From: JBQLZO01 sp052168315
Lineage (GTDB): Bacteria > Planctomycetota > Phycisphaerae > Phycisphaerales > UBA1924
DNA: 64,000 nt
Assembly: GCA_052168315.1 (NCBI GenBank)
Contig: JBQLZO010000028.1
Coordinates: 84,352 to 148,351 of the forward strand
Reading direction: 5' to 3'
This document shows positions 8,473 through 17,146 of this stretch, piece after piece. How positions within the stretch are numbered: the first letter of the stretch is position 1; every line of letters starts with the position of its first letter. The translations under genes and the position numbers were made by a program. The notes under the pieces are model-generated. The model was not told the origin of the DNA. It worked only from the letters and a program-made list of their open reading frames with translations, and searched no databases.

Positions 8473-10697
8473 AGGTAGCCCTCCGCGCGGAGGGCCCTGA
8501 GGATCTGATTGGCCACGGGGCCCGCGACGCGCCCGCCCGATCCGCCGTACTCGATCACGACCGAGATCGCGTACCGCGGACGATCGGCGCCCTCGGGCGT
8601 GGCGAGGATGACGAACCACGAATGGTCGCCGTCCCGGAGCGTGGTGCGTTGCCCGCTCTCATCGGTGCCGACGATCGGCGATGCCTGGGCGGTGCCGGTC
8701 TTGCCGGCGACGCCGACACCGTCCATCTGGATGATCGGCGCCGATGATCCATCGGGGAAGCGGAGCAACGACCCGGTGCCACGGTGCTCGGCGAGCAGCG
8801 ACTGGCGGAGCCCCTCGATCCCGCGGCGCACGCTCTCGCGGTCGAGCCGGAGGTCCTCCGCGACCACGGGTGAGTCCGTCGTCAGGCGCGGCGCGATGTG
8901 CACGCCATCGCGCCCCAGCGTGGCGTAGATGTCGGCCGCGATGAGCGGGGTGATCGAGACCGGTCCCTGCCCGATCCCCGTGAAGATCGCCTCGGAGGGC
9001 TCGAGGGTTCCCGAGCCGGAGCGTCCGATCCAGCCGTCGAACGCATCGGCCAGTGGCAGGTCCTGGTCCTGAGCGACGCCGAATCGCCCGAGCCATCGTT
9101 CCATGCGCCGCGGGCCGAGGCGTTCGCCGAGCGTGTAGAAGTAGATGTTGCACGACCACGCCATGGCCTCTTCGGGCGTGAGCCCGTCGGGATGCTCGCC
9201 GACATGCACGACGCCGGGGTTCTGCTTGTAGATCCAGCAGCGGTAGACATCCGTCCGGTTCGGCAGGTAGTGCCCGGTGCAGGCGATGTGGTTGGAGCAC
9301 CGGTGCACGCCGTCGGTCACGGCGGCCGCGAAGACGAGTGGCTTCAGGATCGAGCCGGGCTGGTAGGGCTTGGCGATCGCCCGGTTAGCCCACGGCGCAT
9401 CGACCTGGTTGTTGTAGATCCAGTCCACGCCCTCCGGGGTGTCGAGCATGTCGCGTGTGAAGGTGGGCGAGGAGACGAGCGCCAGCACCTCCGCCGAGTC
9501 GATGTCGATGACGGCCACGCCCGCGTTCAGCGCTGTGCCGATCGGCATGCTCAGCCCCTGCGACCCCGCGTGCCAGCCCTGCACCGAGGTGAGCCCCAGC
9601 GCCGGATCCAGCAGCGCCTGTATGCGCGCCTGCAGCATGATGTCGATGGTGAGCTGGACATCATCGCCCGGCACCGGCGGCTCTTCGGTGGTCTGCCCGG
9701 TGTCCTTGCGGTACACGCGGCGCCCGCGCTGCCCGCGCAGGGTGTCCTCGAGGGAGGCCTCGATCCCGGCGGCGCCGTACTGGTCCCCGACGAGATACCC
9801 GGCGAGGTCGATCACCTTCGCGGTGCCCGGGTGCACCGCCGGGCGAGCCTCGATCTGTTCGCGCTGCACCTCGCGCATCCAGCCCAGCAGATGCGTCGCC
9901 ACGCCGGGTACGGTCATGCTGACCGAAGAGTCGCCGTGCTCGGTGCGGAGGGGGGCGGGGAAGGAGGACCGGTCGATGTCGACGGTGACGGTCTCGTGCG
10001 GATAGTCGCGGTGGGCGTGCGGGCGGACCTCCATGCCCGGGAACTCCAGCGCGAGGCGCCGGAGCGCGAACGCGCGGCGCTCATCAATGTTGTCGGCGAT
10101 CAGATGGGCATCGACCTGCTCGCGGATGCGGCGGTCCACATCGTCGATCGTCGGCGCCGATCCCCGCCGCCCGGTCTCTTCCCACGCGACGCGGAGTTCC
10201 TCGAGCCACCGGTTCTTCATGTGCCCGGCCAGCGCGTCCACGCGGGCGCGGATCGCCTCGCATCGCTCTTCGAGCGTCTCGTGCGAGATCTCCAGCGTCT
10301 CGCCGATCGCGGCCCACATGGCCTCGACCCGGGCGTCGGTGTCGGCCAGGTGCTCACGGATCAGGGCATCGCGCTGCGATTTGCCCAGGGTGGCCCAGCG
10401 ATCCCCGGCCGACCAGCGGGCCCGGCGCTCGCCCTCGGCGACCGCCCACTGACCCGAGATCACCGGGTACCCGACCAGCAGGTCGAAGGATGGGGCGTCG
10501 ATCGCGAGCACGCGCCCGTGCCGGTCGAGGATGCGCCCGCGCGTGGTGGGGATCCACTCACGCCCCTCGAGGGCCGCTTCGGACTCGGCCAGCCAGCGGT
10601 CGCCCTGCACGATCGTGACGCGCGCGGCCTGGGCGGCCAGCCCGGCCAGGACCAGCGCCATCAGCACCAGCAGCAACACCAAACGACGAACGAACAA
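8469..10697 (-). CDS. mrdA: Penicillin-binding protein 2, elongation transpeptidase
   Basis: A 742-residue class B PBP anchored by one N-terminal span (about residues 4-24), working with RodA in peptidoglycan elongation. The pedestal domain begins with TRGRILDRHGRVLA (about residues 52-65). Transpeptidase motifs are SILK (near 450), the SCN box in WSCNIYF (near 515) and KTGTAQ (near 667). The pedestal region is enlarged by an Arg/Glu-rich insertion (about residues 85-215), explaining a length well above the E. coli protein. The start is TTG 10697, supported by AGGAAGGGA eight bases upstream; the hydrophobic anchor begins only five residues later, so a later start is unlikely. The rodA gene overlaps the stop. 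No mreBCD genes are in the window. Confidence 0.93.
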   Translation of the reverse strand: MFVRRLVLLLVLMALVLAGLAAQAARVTIVQGDRWLAESEAALEGREWIPTTRGRILDRHGRVLAIDAPSFDLLVGYPVISGQWAVAEGERRARWSAGDRWATLGKSQRDALIREHLADTDARVEAMWAAIGETLEISHETLEERCEAIRARVDALAGHMKNRWLEELRVAWEETGRRGSAPTIDDVDRRIREQVDAHLIADNIDERRAFALRRLALEFPGMEVRPHAHRDYPHETVTVDIDRSSFPAPLRTEHGDSSVSMTVPGVATHLLGWMREVQREQIEARPAVHPGTAKVIDLAGYLVGDQYGAAGIEASLEDTLRGQRGRRVYRKDTGQTTEEPPVPGDDVQLTIDIMLQARIQALLDPALGLTSVQGWHAGSQGLSMPIGTALNAGVAVIDIDSAEVLALVSSPTFTRDMLDTPEGVDWIYNNQVDAPWANRAIAKPYQPGSILKPLVFAAAVTDGVHRCSNHIACTGHYLPNRTDVYRCWIYKQNPGVVHVGEHPDGLTPEEAMAWSCNIYFYTLGERLGPRRMERWLGRFGVAQDQDLPLADAFDGWIGRSGSGTLEPSEAIFTGIGQGPVSITPLIAADIYATLGRDGVHIAPRLTTDSPVVAEDLRLDRESVRRGIEGLRQSLLAEHRGTGSLLRFPDGSSAPIIQMDGVGVAGKTGTAQASPIVGTDESGQRTTLRDGDHSWFVILATPEGADRPRYAISVVIEYGGSGGRVAGPVANQILRALRAEGYL

Positions 10698-10860
10698 CCC
10701 AGGAGTCCCTTCCTGATCGCGCTCGGAGGTCGATCACCCGGAATCGTATCGGGGTGCCGCCGCCCAGCAGGGTTGATCGGCCATCGGCGGGGAATCGGGC
10801 CGCAATCTCGCGTCGCTCGCCCGCGAGCCGGCGGACAGCAGGGGAGACTCGACGGGTCGC

Positions 10861-11676
10861 TCACCCAGCGGTCTTGTCCCGCGTGATCTGCGCGTAGGCG
10901 TTGTGGTTGTGGATCGACTCGAAGTTCTCGCTGGTGATGCGGTACCAGGTGATCCGGTCGTCGGCGTTCAGCGTGATGGCCAGGTCGCGGACGATGTCCT
11001 CGACGAACTTGGGATTGTCGTAAGCGGCCTCGGTGACGAACTTCTCGTCGGGGCGCTTCAGCACCGGGTACACCGGGCACGAAGCCGCGTCTTCCAGGTG
11101 CTTCACGAGGTCCTCGATCCAGAGCGCACCCTTGAAGCGCACCGCGGCCTCGATCTCGCAGCGCTGGTTGTGGGCGCCGTACTCCGAGATCTCCTTCGAG
11201 CACGGGCACAGGCTCGCGGCGGGGGCCTTGACAACCATCACGAAGTCGTCGTGATGGTTGGAAACGGCCTGGAAAGTCACCTTGTAGTCCATCAACCCCG
11301 GGGACTTGGTGACCGGGGCCTGCTTCTCGATGAAGTAGGTGAAGGCGATCTCGAGGTGCGCATCCTCGGCGTTGAGGCGCTCGCGGATCGCCGAGGCGAC
11401 GACCGGGATCTGCGCGGGCGTGAGCGGGCGGGCGTGCTCATTGAGCACTTGGAGGAAGCGAGACATGTGCGTGCCCTTCTGGTGGTGGGGCAGCGACACA
11501 TACATGTTGATCTCCGCGACGGTGGTCTGCTCGCCGCCGTCGGGGGTCTTGAGCGTCAGTGGGTAGGTGACATTCTTCACCCCGACCTTGTCGATCGCGA
11601 TCCGGCGTGGATCGGCGGTGGCCTGGACATCGGGGATCGAGTGGGAACTCTGGCTCTGCATCGAGTTGACCGCCAT
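10861..11676 (-). CDS. folE2: GTP cyclohydrolase IB (FolE2)
   Basis: A 271-residue type IB GTP cyclohydrolase, converting GTP to 7,8-dihydroneopterin triphosphate for folate and/or queuosine synthesis. Family markers include VGVKNVTYPL, SLPHHQKGTHMSRF and the SLCPCSKEIS segment with the catalytic cysteine; ENFESIHNHNAYA closes the protein. FolE2 enzymes tolerate metals other than zinc, unlike FolE. ATG 11676 is chosen because AGGAAG lies nine bases before it and the conserved core starts about 20 residues later; the frame stays open far upstream without homologous sequence. It lies 163 bp upstream of mrdA on the same strand. Confidence 0.95.
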   Translation of the reverse strand: MAVNSMQSQSSHSIPDVQATADPRRIAIDKVGVKNVTYPLTLKTPDGGEQTTVAEINMYVSLPHHQKGTHMSRFLQVLNEHARPLTPAQIPVVASAIRERLNAEDAHLEIAFTYFIEKQAPVTKSPGLMDYKVTFQAVSNHHDDFVMVVKAPAASLCPCSKEISEYGAHNQRCEIEAAVRFKGALWIEDLVKHLEDAASCPVYPVLKRPDEKFVTEAAYDNPKFVEDIVRDLAITLNADDRITWYRITSENFESIHNHNAYAQITRDKTAG

Positions 11677-11878
11677 TCGCTGGGGCTTCCTGCTGGGGGG
11701 GACTCGCCCCGGCGCTGCTGGACGGATCGTAGGAGCCCGATGCCCCGCGATCGGCCCCGATTCGGGGCATCTCCAGGTGTCGATTTGTCGCATGTGGTGT
11801 GCGCGATGCTCCGATCGAGCGCCGGAGTTCCCCGATCCCGGCACGGGTCTTGCCCGAGCGGGGCACTGGGGCGCCGCG

Positions 11879-12823
11879 TCAGACAGATCGATCGGCGTTC
11901 CCGCCGGCGCCGGGTGCGGCGCGCTTGATCCGGACTCCCGATGCGCTGGCCTTCGCGTCACTCTGCGCGCCAGACGCGGGGTGCTGCTGGCGGGTCGCCA
12001 GGTCCTCGGCCCAGGTGATCCCGAGCGGAATCCCCACGAGCATCCCGGCGATGCCCGCCCACGCCCCGATCCATGCCAGCCCCGGGAGCGTGCCGCCCAG
12101 AGCCATCTCGACGCTTCGATCGCCCGTACCGCCCGTGGCCAGGCCCCAGATTCTCGTGGTGATCGCGACCAGCGCAGCGCCGAGCAGGATCGGGGCAAGC
12201 GAGACGGGATGCGCAATGATCCGCGCGAGCACGCCCCCGGCGAGCCCCGCAGCGCACGCGGCCGCGAAGACCTGCCCGTCCATCGGCGAGCGTGCGAGCA
12301 GCGATCCCGCCAACGAGCCCGCGATGACGAACGCGGCGAGCGGCGCCAGCGCCTTGCCGGTCGCGAGTTCCCCGAGCATGGATCGGGTGGACTCGGTGAT
12401 GTCGTGGGTGCGATGGCGGACGGGGCGCGAGAGCCGCAGTGCCGCAACGACGCCGGCGAGCGTCAGCACCGTGACGAACACGGTGTCCAGCAGGAGCGTG
12501 AACATCACGCCGCCATCGCGGGTTCTGCGGAGCAGATCATCGACATTGGGCGTGGCCCATGCGGCCCACGCGAGCGTGAGCCCGGCGGCGGCCATCGCGT
12601 GGCGTGGCCCGCGCAGCCAGGCACCCAGCCCGCACGCGATCGTGGCCAGAACGATGATGCCCAGCGCTTTGAGGATGTCCCCGGCGCCGCCCGGGGCATC
12701 AAAGATGAGCCCGCCCGCGCCGCCGTCGCCGAGCCTGATGCCGGCGGCGAGCCGCCCGGCGATCGGGCCCAGCACGAGCATGACGATCGCGAACAGCACG
12801 CCCTGTCGAACGGTGTTGAGCAT
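11879..12823 (-). CDS. Polytopic membrane protein of unknown function
   Basis: I do not recognise a family. The 314-residue product starts MLNTVRQGVLFAIVMLVLGP and has about eight hydrophobic segments spread along the chain, small-residue rich (Ala/Gly/Leu), with a charged C-terminal tail of about 45 residues containing GVRIKRAAPGAGG. No catalytic motif is visible. ATG 12823 is supported by GGAGG about nine bases upstream. It diverges from hutH across about 210 bp and precedes folE2 by 202 bp on the same strand. Confidence 0.7.
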   Translation of the reverse strand: MLNTVRQGVLFAIVMLVLGPIAGRLAAGIRLGDGGAGGLIFDAPGGAGDILKALGIIVLATIACGLGAWLRGPRHAMAAAGLTLAWAAWATPNVDDLLRRTRDGGVMFTLLLDTVFVTVLTLAGVVAALRLSRPVRHRTHDITESTRSMLGELATGKALAPLAAFVIAGSLAGSLLARSPMDGQVFAAACAAGLAGGVLARIIAHPVSLAPILLGAALVAITTRIWGLATGGTGDRSVEMALGGTLPGLAWIGAWAGIAGMLVGIPLGITWAEDLATRQQHPASGAQSDAKASASGVRIKRAAPGAGGNADRSV

Positions 12824-13031
12824 CGAGTGGCGCCTCCGAGCGTCGTGGCGGGCGTTCCCGCACCGAATCCGGAAGAGCCTAGCGGCGGGCGGGCGGGCGC
12901 GGCGGACGCATCCGGATTGGCGGCTGCGAATTGCCCTATTCTGAGCCCGAAGGAGCATGAGTACGCGAGGAGCGGGACCGGGCTCGATCGTTCGTCGGTG
13001 CCCCCCCCGAATGTGCCACTCTCGGACCGCC

Positions 13032-14642
13032 ATGACCACACCACACGACTCATCCGTGACCGACGACTCGCACTCCGTGATCATCGATGGCGGCCCGCTG
13101 ACGATCGAGCAGGTAGGGGCGGTAGCGCGGGGCGGCGCGACCGTGCGGCTCGGCCCACAGGCGCTGGAGCGGCTGGAGGCATCGAACCGGACACTCGGAC
13201 AGGCGATCGCCGGCGGCGGTGCCATCTACGGGGTGAACACGGGGTTCGGTTCGCTCGCGCGGAAGCGGATCGCCGACGATGCGCTCCCGACGCTCCAGCG
13301 GAACCTGCTCCGCTCGCACGCGGCGGGCGTGGGCGCGCCGCTCCCGGTCGAGACCGTCCGGGCGATGATGCTGCTCCTGCTGGGCTCGCTGTGCCGAGGG
13401 CGCTCGGGCGTGCGTCCGGTGGTGGCCCAGGCGATCGCGGGGCTGCTCAACGCAAACCTCACGCCGATCGTGCCCGAGTCCGGATCGGTCGGCGCCTCGG
13501 GCGACCTCGCCCCGCTCGCGCACGCGTGCCTGGCCCTGCTGGGCGAGGGCGCGGTGGTGACGAAGGGCGGGCGGCACCGCCCCGCATCGGATGCGCTGCG
13601 CGAGGCGGGGATCACGCCGATCGAACTGCACGCGAAGGAGGGGCTGGCGCTGATCAACGGCACGCACCTGATGGCCGCCCAGGGCGCGCTGCTCATGGAG
13701 GATGCCGATCGGGTGCTCGACGCGGCGACGCTCGGCACGGCGATGTCCATCGACGCCTGCCGGGCGACGGATTCGTTCCTCGATGAGCGGGTGTACCACG
13801 CGCGGAACCAGCAGGGCCCGGCGCTGATCGCGTGGCGGCTGCGGCAGATGCTCCGCGGCTCGACCATCGTCACCTCCCACCGCGTCGACGACCCGCGCGT
13901 GCAGGATCCGTACTCGCTCCGCTGCTCGCCGTATGTGCTCGGCGCGGCGATGGACATGCTCAACCATGTCCGGGGGATCATCGACGACGAGCTCGGCGCT
14001 GTGACCGACAACCCGCTGGTCTTCGCGCCCGAGCACGCCGGGGAGCAGCGAACCTCCGATCCCCGCGACGATGGCGACCGGCCGCCGCTGATCGTCTCGG
14101 CGGGCAACTTCCACGGCATGCCCATCGCCCTCCCGCTGGACACGGTCCCGATCGCGCTGGCGCACATCGCGGGCATCGCCGAGCGCCGCGTGTTCTTCAT
14201 GCTCGCCGCATCGGATCCCGAGGCGCACCTGCACGCGCACCTCTCGCCCAACCCGGGGCTGCAGTCGGGGCTGATGATCACGCAGTACACCGCCGCGGCG
14301 CTCTGCAACGAACTGATCACCCTCTCGACGCCCGCCTCGGTGTCGAACATCACCACCTGCGCGGGCATGGAGGACTACAACTCGTTCGGCCCGCGGGCCG
14401 CGGCCAAGGCGCGGCGGGCGCTGGAACTCGCCCGCCAGGTCGTCGCCATCGAGCTGCTCTGCGCCGCCGAGGCGATCGAGTACCACCGGCCGCTCCGGTC
14501 CGGCGACCTGGTCGAACGCGGGCACGCCGCGATCCGAGAGGCCGTGCCCGACCTGACCGAAGACCGCTCGCCGACGCCCGACATCGAGGCGATCGTCCGG
14601 CTGATCGAAGCGGGGGCGTTCGCGCTCAACCACGCCGGCTGA
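13032..14642 (+). CDS. hutH: Histidine ammonia-lyase
   Basis: A 536-residue member of the aromatic amino acid lyase family, predicted to deaminate L-histidine to urocanate. The MIO cofactor triad Ala-Ser-Gly lies in GSVGASGDLAPLAH. Other family signatures are YGVNTGFGSLA near the N-terminus, the QDPYSLRCSPYVLG segment, and SAGNFHGMP. That combination fits HAL better than phenylalanine lyase or tyrosine aminomutase, although substrate choice in this family turns on few residues. ATG 13032 is favoured because conserved sequence begins about 20 residues later; ATG 12957 has its GGAG only one base away. No other hut gene is in the window, so it may serve isolated histidine catabolism or a special urocanate need. 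Confidence 0.9.
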   Translation: MTTPHDSSVTDDSHSVIIDGGPLTIEQVGAVARGGATVRLGPQALERLEASNRTLGQAIAGGGAIYGVNTGFGSLARKRIADDALPTLQRNLLRSHAAGVGAPLPVETVRAMMLLLLGSLCRGRSGVRPVVAQAIAGLLNANLTPIVPESGSVGASGDLAPLAHACLALLGEGAVVTKGGRHRPASDALREAGITPIELHAKEGLALINGTHLMAAQGALLMEDADRVLDAATLGTAMSIDACRATDSFLDERVYHARNQQGPALIAWRLRQMLRGSTIVTSHRVDDPRVQDPYSLRCSPYVLGAAMDMLNHVRGIIDDELGAVTDNPLVFAPEHAGEQRTSDPRDDGDRPPLIVSAGNFHGMPIALPLDTVPIALAHIAGIAERRVFFMLAASDPEAHLHAHLSPNPGLQSGLMITQYTAAALCNELITLSTPASVSNITTCAGMEDYNSFGPRAAAKARRALELARQVVAIELLCAAEAIEYHRPLRSGDLVERGHAAIREAVPDLTEDRSPTPDIEAIVRLIEAGAFALNHAG

Positions 14643-14664
14643 CCCACCGCGCGGTGCGCCGGGC

Positions 14665-15486
14665 TCAGCCGATCTCGAGAGCGACCCGACCCGGTTTCCC
14701 GCCCTCGGAGCGCCGGATGAACAGCGTGCCGCCGTTGTGCCCGTCGTGCCGCCCCTCGATGCAGTCCATGGCGAGGCTCGCGACCTCCTCGGGTCTCAGG
14801 CAGGCATCGGCGGGCAGGGCGTGCTCATCGAACAACGACCGGAGCATCGCCGTCTCGACCGCGCCCGGCGCGATCGCGAATCCCCGGATGCGATGCGCAG
14901 CGCCCTCGTTGGCGACCGATCGGGCCGCCAGGTTCACCCCCGCCTTCGACGCCGCGTACGCGAAGAAACCGGGGAACGGGTCGCGGGTGCCCATCGTCGA
15001 GATGTTGATGACCACCGATCCCCCCGCCGGTGAGTTCGGGAGCTTCGCGCCCGCGGCGAGCGCTGTCCACGCGGCGCGGATCGCCAGCAATGGGGCACGC
15101 AGATTGACCGCGAGGCAGGAGTCGATCGCTTCGTTTGAAGTGTCGGGTATGGGGAGCAGTGGGGCGATGCCCGCGTTGTTGATCAACGCATCCAGGCGAC
15201 CAAACCGTTCCAGGCAGGCGTCGACCATGCGCTGTGGGGCCGCGGGATCGCCCATGTCCGCGGGGTGGATGAGGATCCCGCCCGCGCGACCGCCCCGCGC
15301 CCCTTCCGAACGAACCGGCGTCTGACTCTCTATTTCGCCGCCCAGGGATTCGAGCCGGGATCGGTCTCGGGCGACCAGCGCGAGCCCCCAGCCGCGCTGC
15401 GCGAGGGCGTGCGCGATGCCCCTGCCGATCCCGGCCGAGGCGCCCGTGATCAGCGCGACGGGGTGTTCATGGGGGTGTACGGTCAT
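14665..15486 (-). CDS. Short-chain dehydrogenase/reductase
   Basis: A 273-residue classical SDR with a Rossmann fold. The cofactor loop TGASAGIG is near residue 14, NNAG near 100, and the catalytic Ser, Tyr and Lys appear in ISTMG and FAYAASKAG. An Arg at the end of strand 2 (VARDRSRL) suggests preference for NADP. A Gly/Arg-rich insert between strands 2 and 3 makes this part slightly longer than usual. ATG 15486 (MTVHPHEHP) is chosen; the open frame extends 17 codons further without support. It is convergent with hutH (22 bp apart) and divergent from the solute-binding protein gene. The substrate cannot be deduced. Confidence 0.87.
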   Translation of the reverse strand: MTVHPHEHPVALITGASAGIGRGIAHALAQRGWGLALVARDRSRLESLGGEIESQTPVRSEGARGGRAGGILIHPADMGDPAAPQRMVDACLERFGRLDALINNAGIAPLLPIPDTSNEAIDSCLAVNLRAPLLAIRAAWTALAAGAKLPNSPAGGSVVINISTMGTRDPFPGFFAYAASKAGVNLAARSVANEGAAHRIRGFAIAPGAVETAMLRSLFDEHALPADACLRPEEVASLAMDCIEGRHDGHNGGTLFIRRSEGGKPGRVALEIG

Positions 15487-15583
15487 GCGGTCGCTCCGGC
15501 GGGCGGCTGATGGCGGGAGGGAGATGCCGATTCGCACGCGCCAGGGGATTCCTCCACGGCGGCGGTGCGGCAGGCACTACGCT

Positions 15584-17146
15584 ATGCCCATGCGTGCGAG
15601 CCAGATCATCATTCTCGTGGCGCTGGCCCTGGTGCTGGGGATCCCGTGGCTGGTCCGCCCCCCTTCCGCGGAGATCCCGCCGGGCGCGCGCACGCTCATC
15701 GTGCTCACCCCGCACAACGACCAGATCCGTTCGGAGTTCGCCCGGGCCTTCCGCGCGTGGCACGAGCGGGAATACGGCGAGCCCGTCGTGATCGACTGGC
15801 GCACGCCCGGGGGCACGAGCGTCATCCGCAGGCAGCTGGAGTCGGAGTTCCGCGCAGCGCTCGAGCAGGGGCGGATCGCCCCGGACGAGCCAACCCCGCC
15901 CGGGACGATGTCGGCCGATCTGTTCTTCGGCGGCGGGTCGTACGACCACACGCAGGTCAAGAACGGCGTGTCGTTCGTTCCCGAGGGCGCCGACGAGGCA
16001 ATCTCGGTGACGATGAGCGAGCCGATCGGGCTCAGCGAAGACGAGCTCCGGGCGGTCTACGGCGATGAGAACCTCATCGGTGCGGCGGTGGTCTACGACC
16101 CCGAGCAGCACTGGCTCGGCACGGCGCTGTCGGGGTTCGGGATCGTGTACAACCGCGATGTGCTCGATTCCCTCGGGCTGTCGGACCCGTCATCATGGAA
16201 CGACCTGACGGCCCCGGAGTACTCCGGCTGGCTCGCGCTGGCCGACCCGAGGCACTCCGGCTCGGTCGAGACCACCTACGACTCGATCCTGAACAACTTC
16301 GGCTGGGATGAGGGCTGGCGAATCCTCAGGGCGATGAGCGCGAACGCGCGGTACTTCGCCAACTCGGCAACGAAGCCGCCCATCGATGTGGCCCGCGGCG
16401 AGGCGGCCGCGGGCGTGGCGATCGACTTCTACGGGCGCTTCCAGGCCCAGGCGATGATGCGCGAGGGCGAGACGCCCGAGACGGCGCGGGTGGGGTATGT
16501 CGATCCGCCCGGCGTGACCTTCATCGACCCGGACCCGGTCACGCTGCTCCGCGGCGCGCCGCACCCGGAGCTGGCCAGGAGGTTCATTCGGTTCGTGCTC
16601 AGCGTGGAGGGGCAGGCGCTGTGGCAGCTTCCGGCGCGCGAGGGGCTCGCCGAGGAGGTTCCGGGCGATGGGCTGGGCCCGCTCCAGCACGAGCTGCGCC
16701 GGATGCCCGTGCACCGGGCGTTCTACGAGCCCCCGCTGTTCGATCGGTTGATCGACCGCGTGGATCCGTACCAGACCGCATCCACCGTGGGGTACAAGGG
16801 GTGGCGGTCGGCGATCAAGCCGATGATGTCATCGTTCGGGATCGATTCCCACGAGCGGCTCGTCGTCGCATGGCGGGCCCTGCATTCGGAGGCGGGGCGG
16901 GCGCTGCGTCCGGAGCGCCGCGCGGAGCTGATGGACCGCCTGTTCGCGATGCCCACGCACACCATGCTCGATGGAACCACGCTACCGTTCGACGAGCAGA
17001 ACTACCGCGCGATCCGCGGCGACTGGCGGGAACGCGAGCGCATCGGACGCATGGGCGAGACGCTGATCGAGTACCAGCATTTTTTCCGCGATCTCTACGA
17101 CGGGATCGTGGAAGAGGTCCGCAACCCCGGAGCCGCCTCCCTATGA
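15584..17146 (+). CDS. Extracellular solute-binding protein, iron-type ABC transporter family
   Basis: A 520-residue periplasmic binding protein-like product with an N-terminal hydrophobic segment (IIILVALALVLGIPWLV) serving as signal or anchor; no lipobox is seen. Segments such as GFGIVYNRDVL, WNDLTAPEYSGWLALADPRHSG and GEAAAGVAIDFYG follow the layout of Fe(III)/spermidine-type binding proteins (AfuA/FbpA, PotD), but the chain is about 170 residues longer than typical. The extra length is C-terminal (from about residue 345) and mixed alpha-helical in composition. No permease or ATPase gene adjoins it. Its TGA overlaps the pyruvate kinase ATG (ATGA at 17143-17146), so the two are translationally coupled, an odd pairing. 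Confidence 0.8.
   Translation: MPMRASQIIILVALALVLGIPWLVRPPSAEIPPGARTLIVLTPHNDQIRSEFARAFRAWHEREYGEPVVIDWRTPGGTSVIRRQLESEFRAALEQGRIAPDEPTPPGTMSADLFFGGGSYDHTQVKNGVSFVPEGADEAISVTMSEPIGLSEDELRAVYGDENLIGAAVVYDPEQHWLGTALSGFGIVYNRDVLDSLGLSDPSSWNDLTAPEYSGWLALADPRHSGSVETTYDSILNNFGWDEGWRILRAMSANARYFANSATKPPIDVARGEAAAGVAIDFYGRFQAQAMMREGETPETARVGYVDPPGVTFIDPDPVTLLRGAPHPELARRFIRFVLSVEGQALWQLPAREGLAEEVPGDGLGPLQHELRRMPVHRAFYEPPLFDRLIDRVDPYQTASTVGYKGWRSAIKPMMSSFGIDSHERLVVAWRALHSEAGRALRPERRAELMDRLFAMPTHTMLDGTTLPFDEQNYRAIRGDWRERERIGRMGETLIEYQHFFRDLYDGIVEEVRNPGAASL

Noticed and set aside
8898..10886. 662-residue plus-strand frame opposite mrdA
   Set aside because: Antisense shadow with biased composition; mrdA shows all transpeptidase motifs.
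13050..14633. 527-residue open frame antisense to hutH
   Set aside because: Antisense shadow; no start context and no domain pattern, while hutH in the other strand carries every family motif.
14644..14657. Palindrome CACCGCGCGGTG between hutH and the SDR gene
   Set aside because: A short GC palindrome expected by chance in DNA of this composition, without a U-tract on either side.
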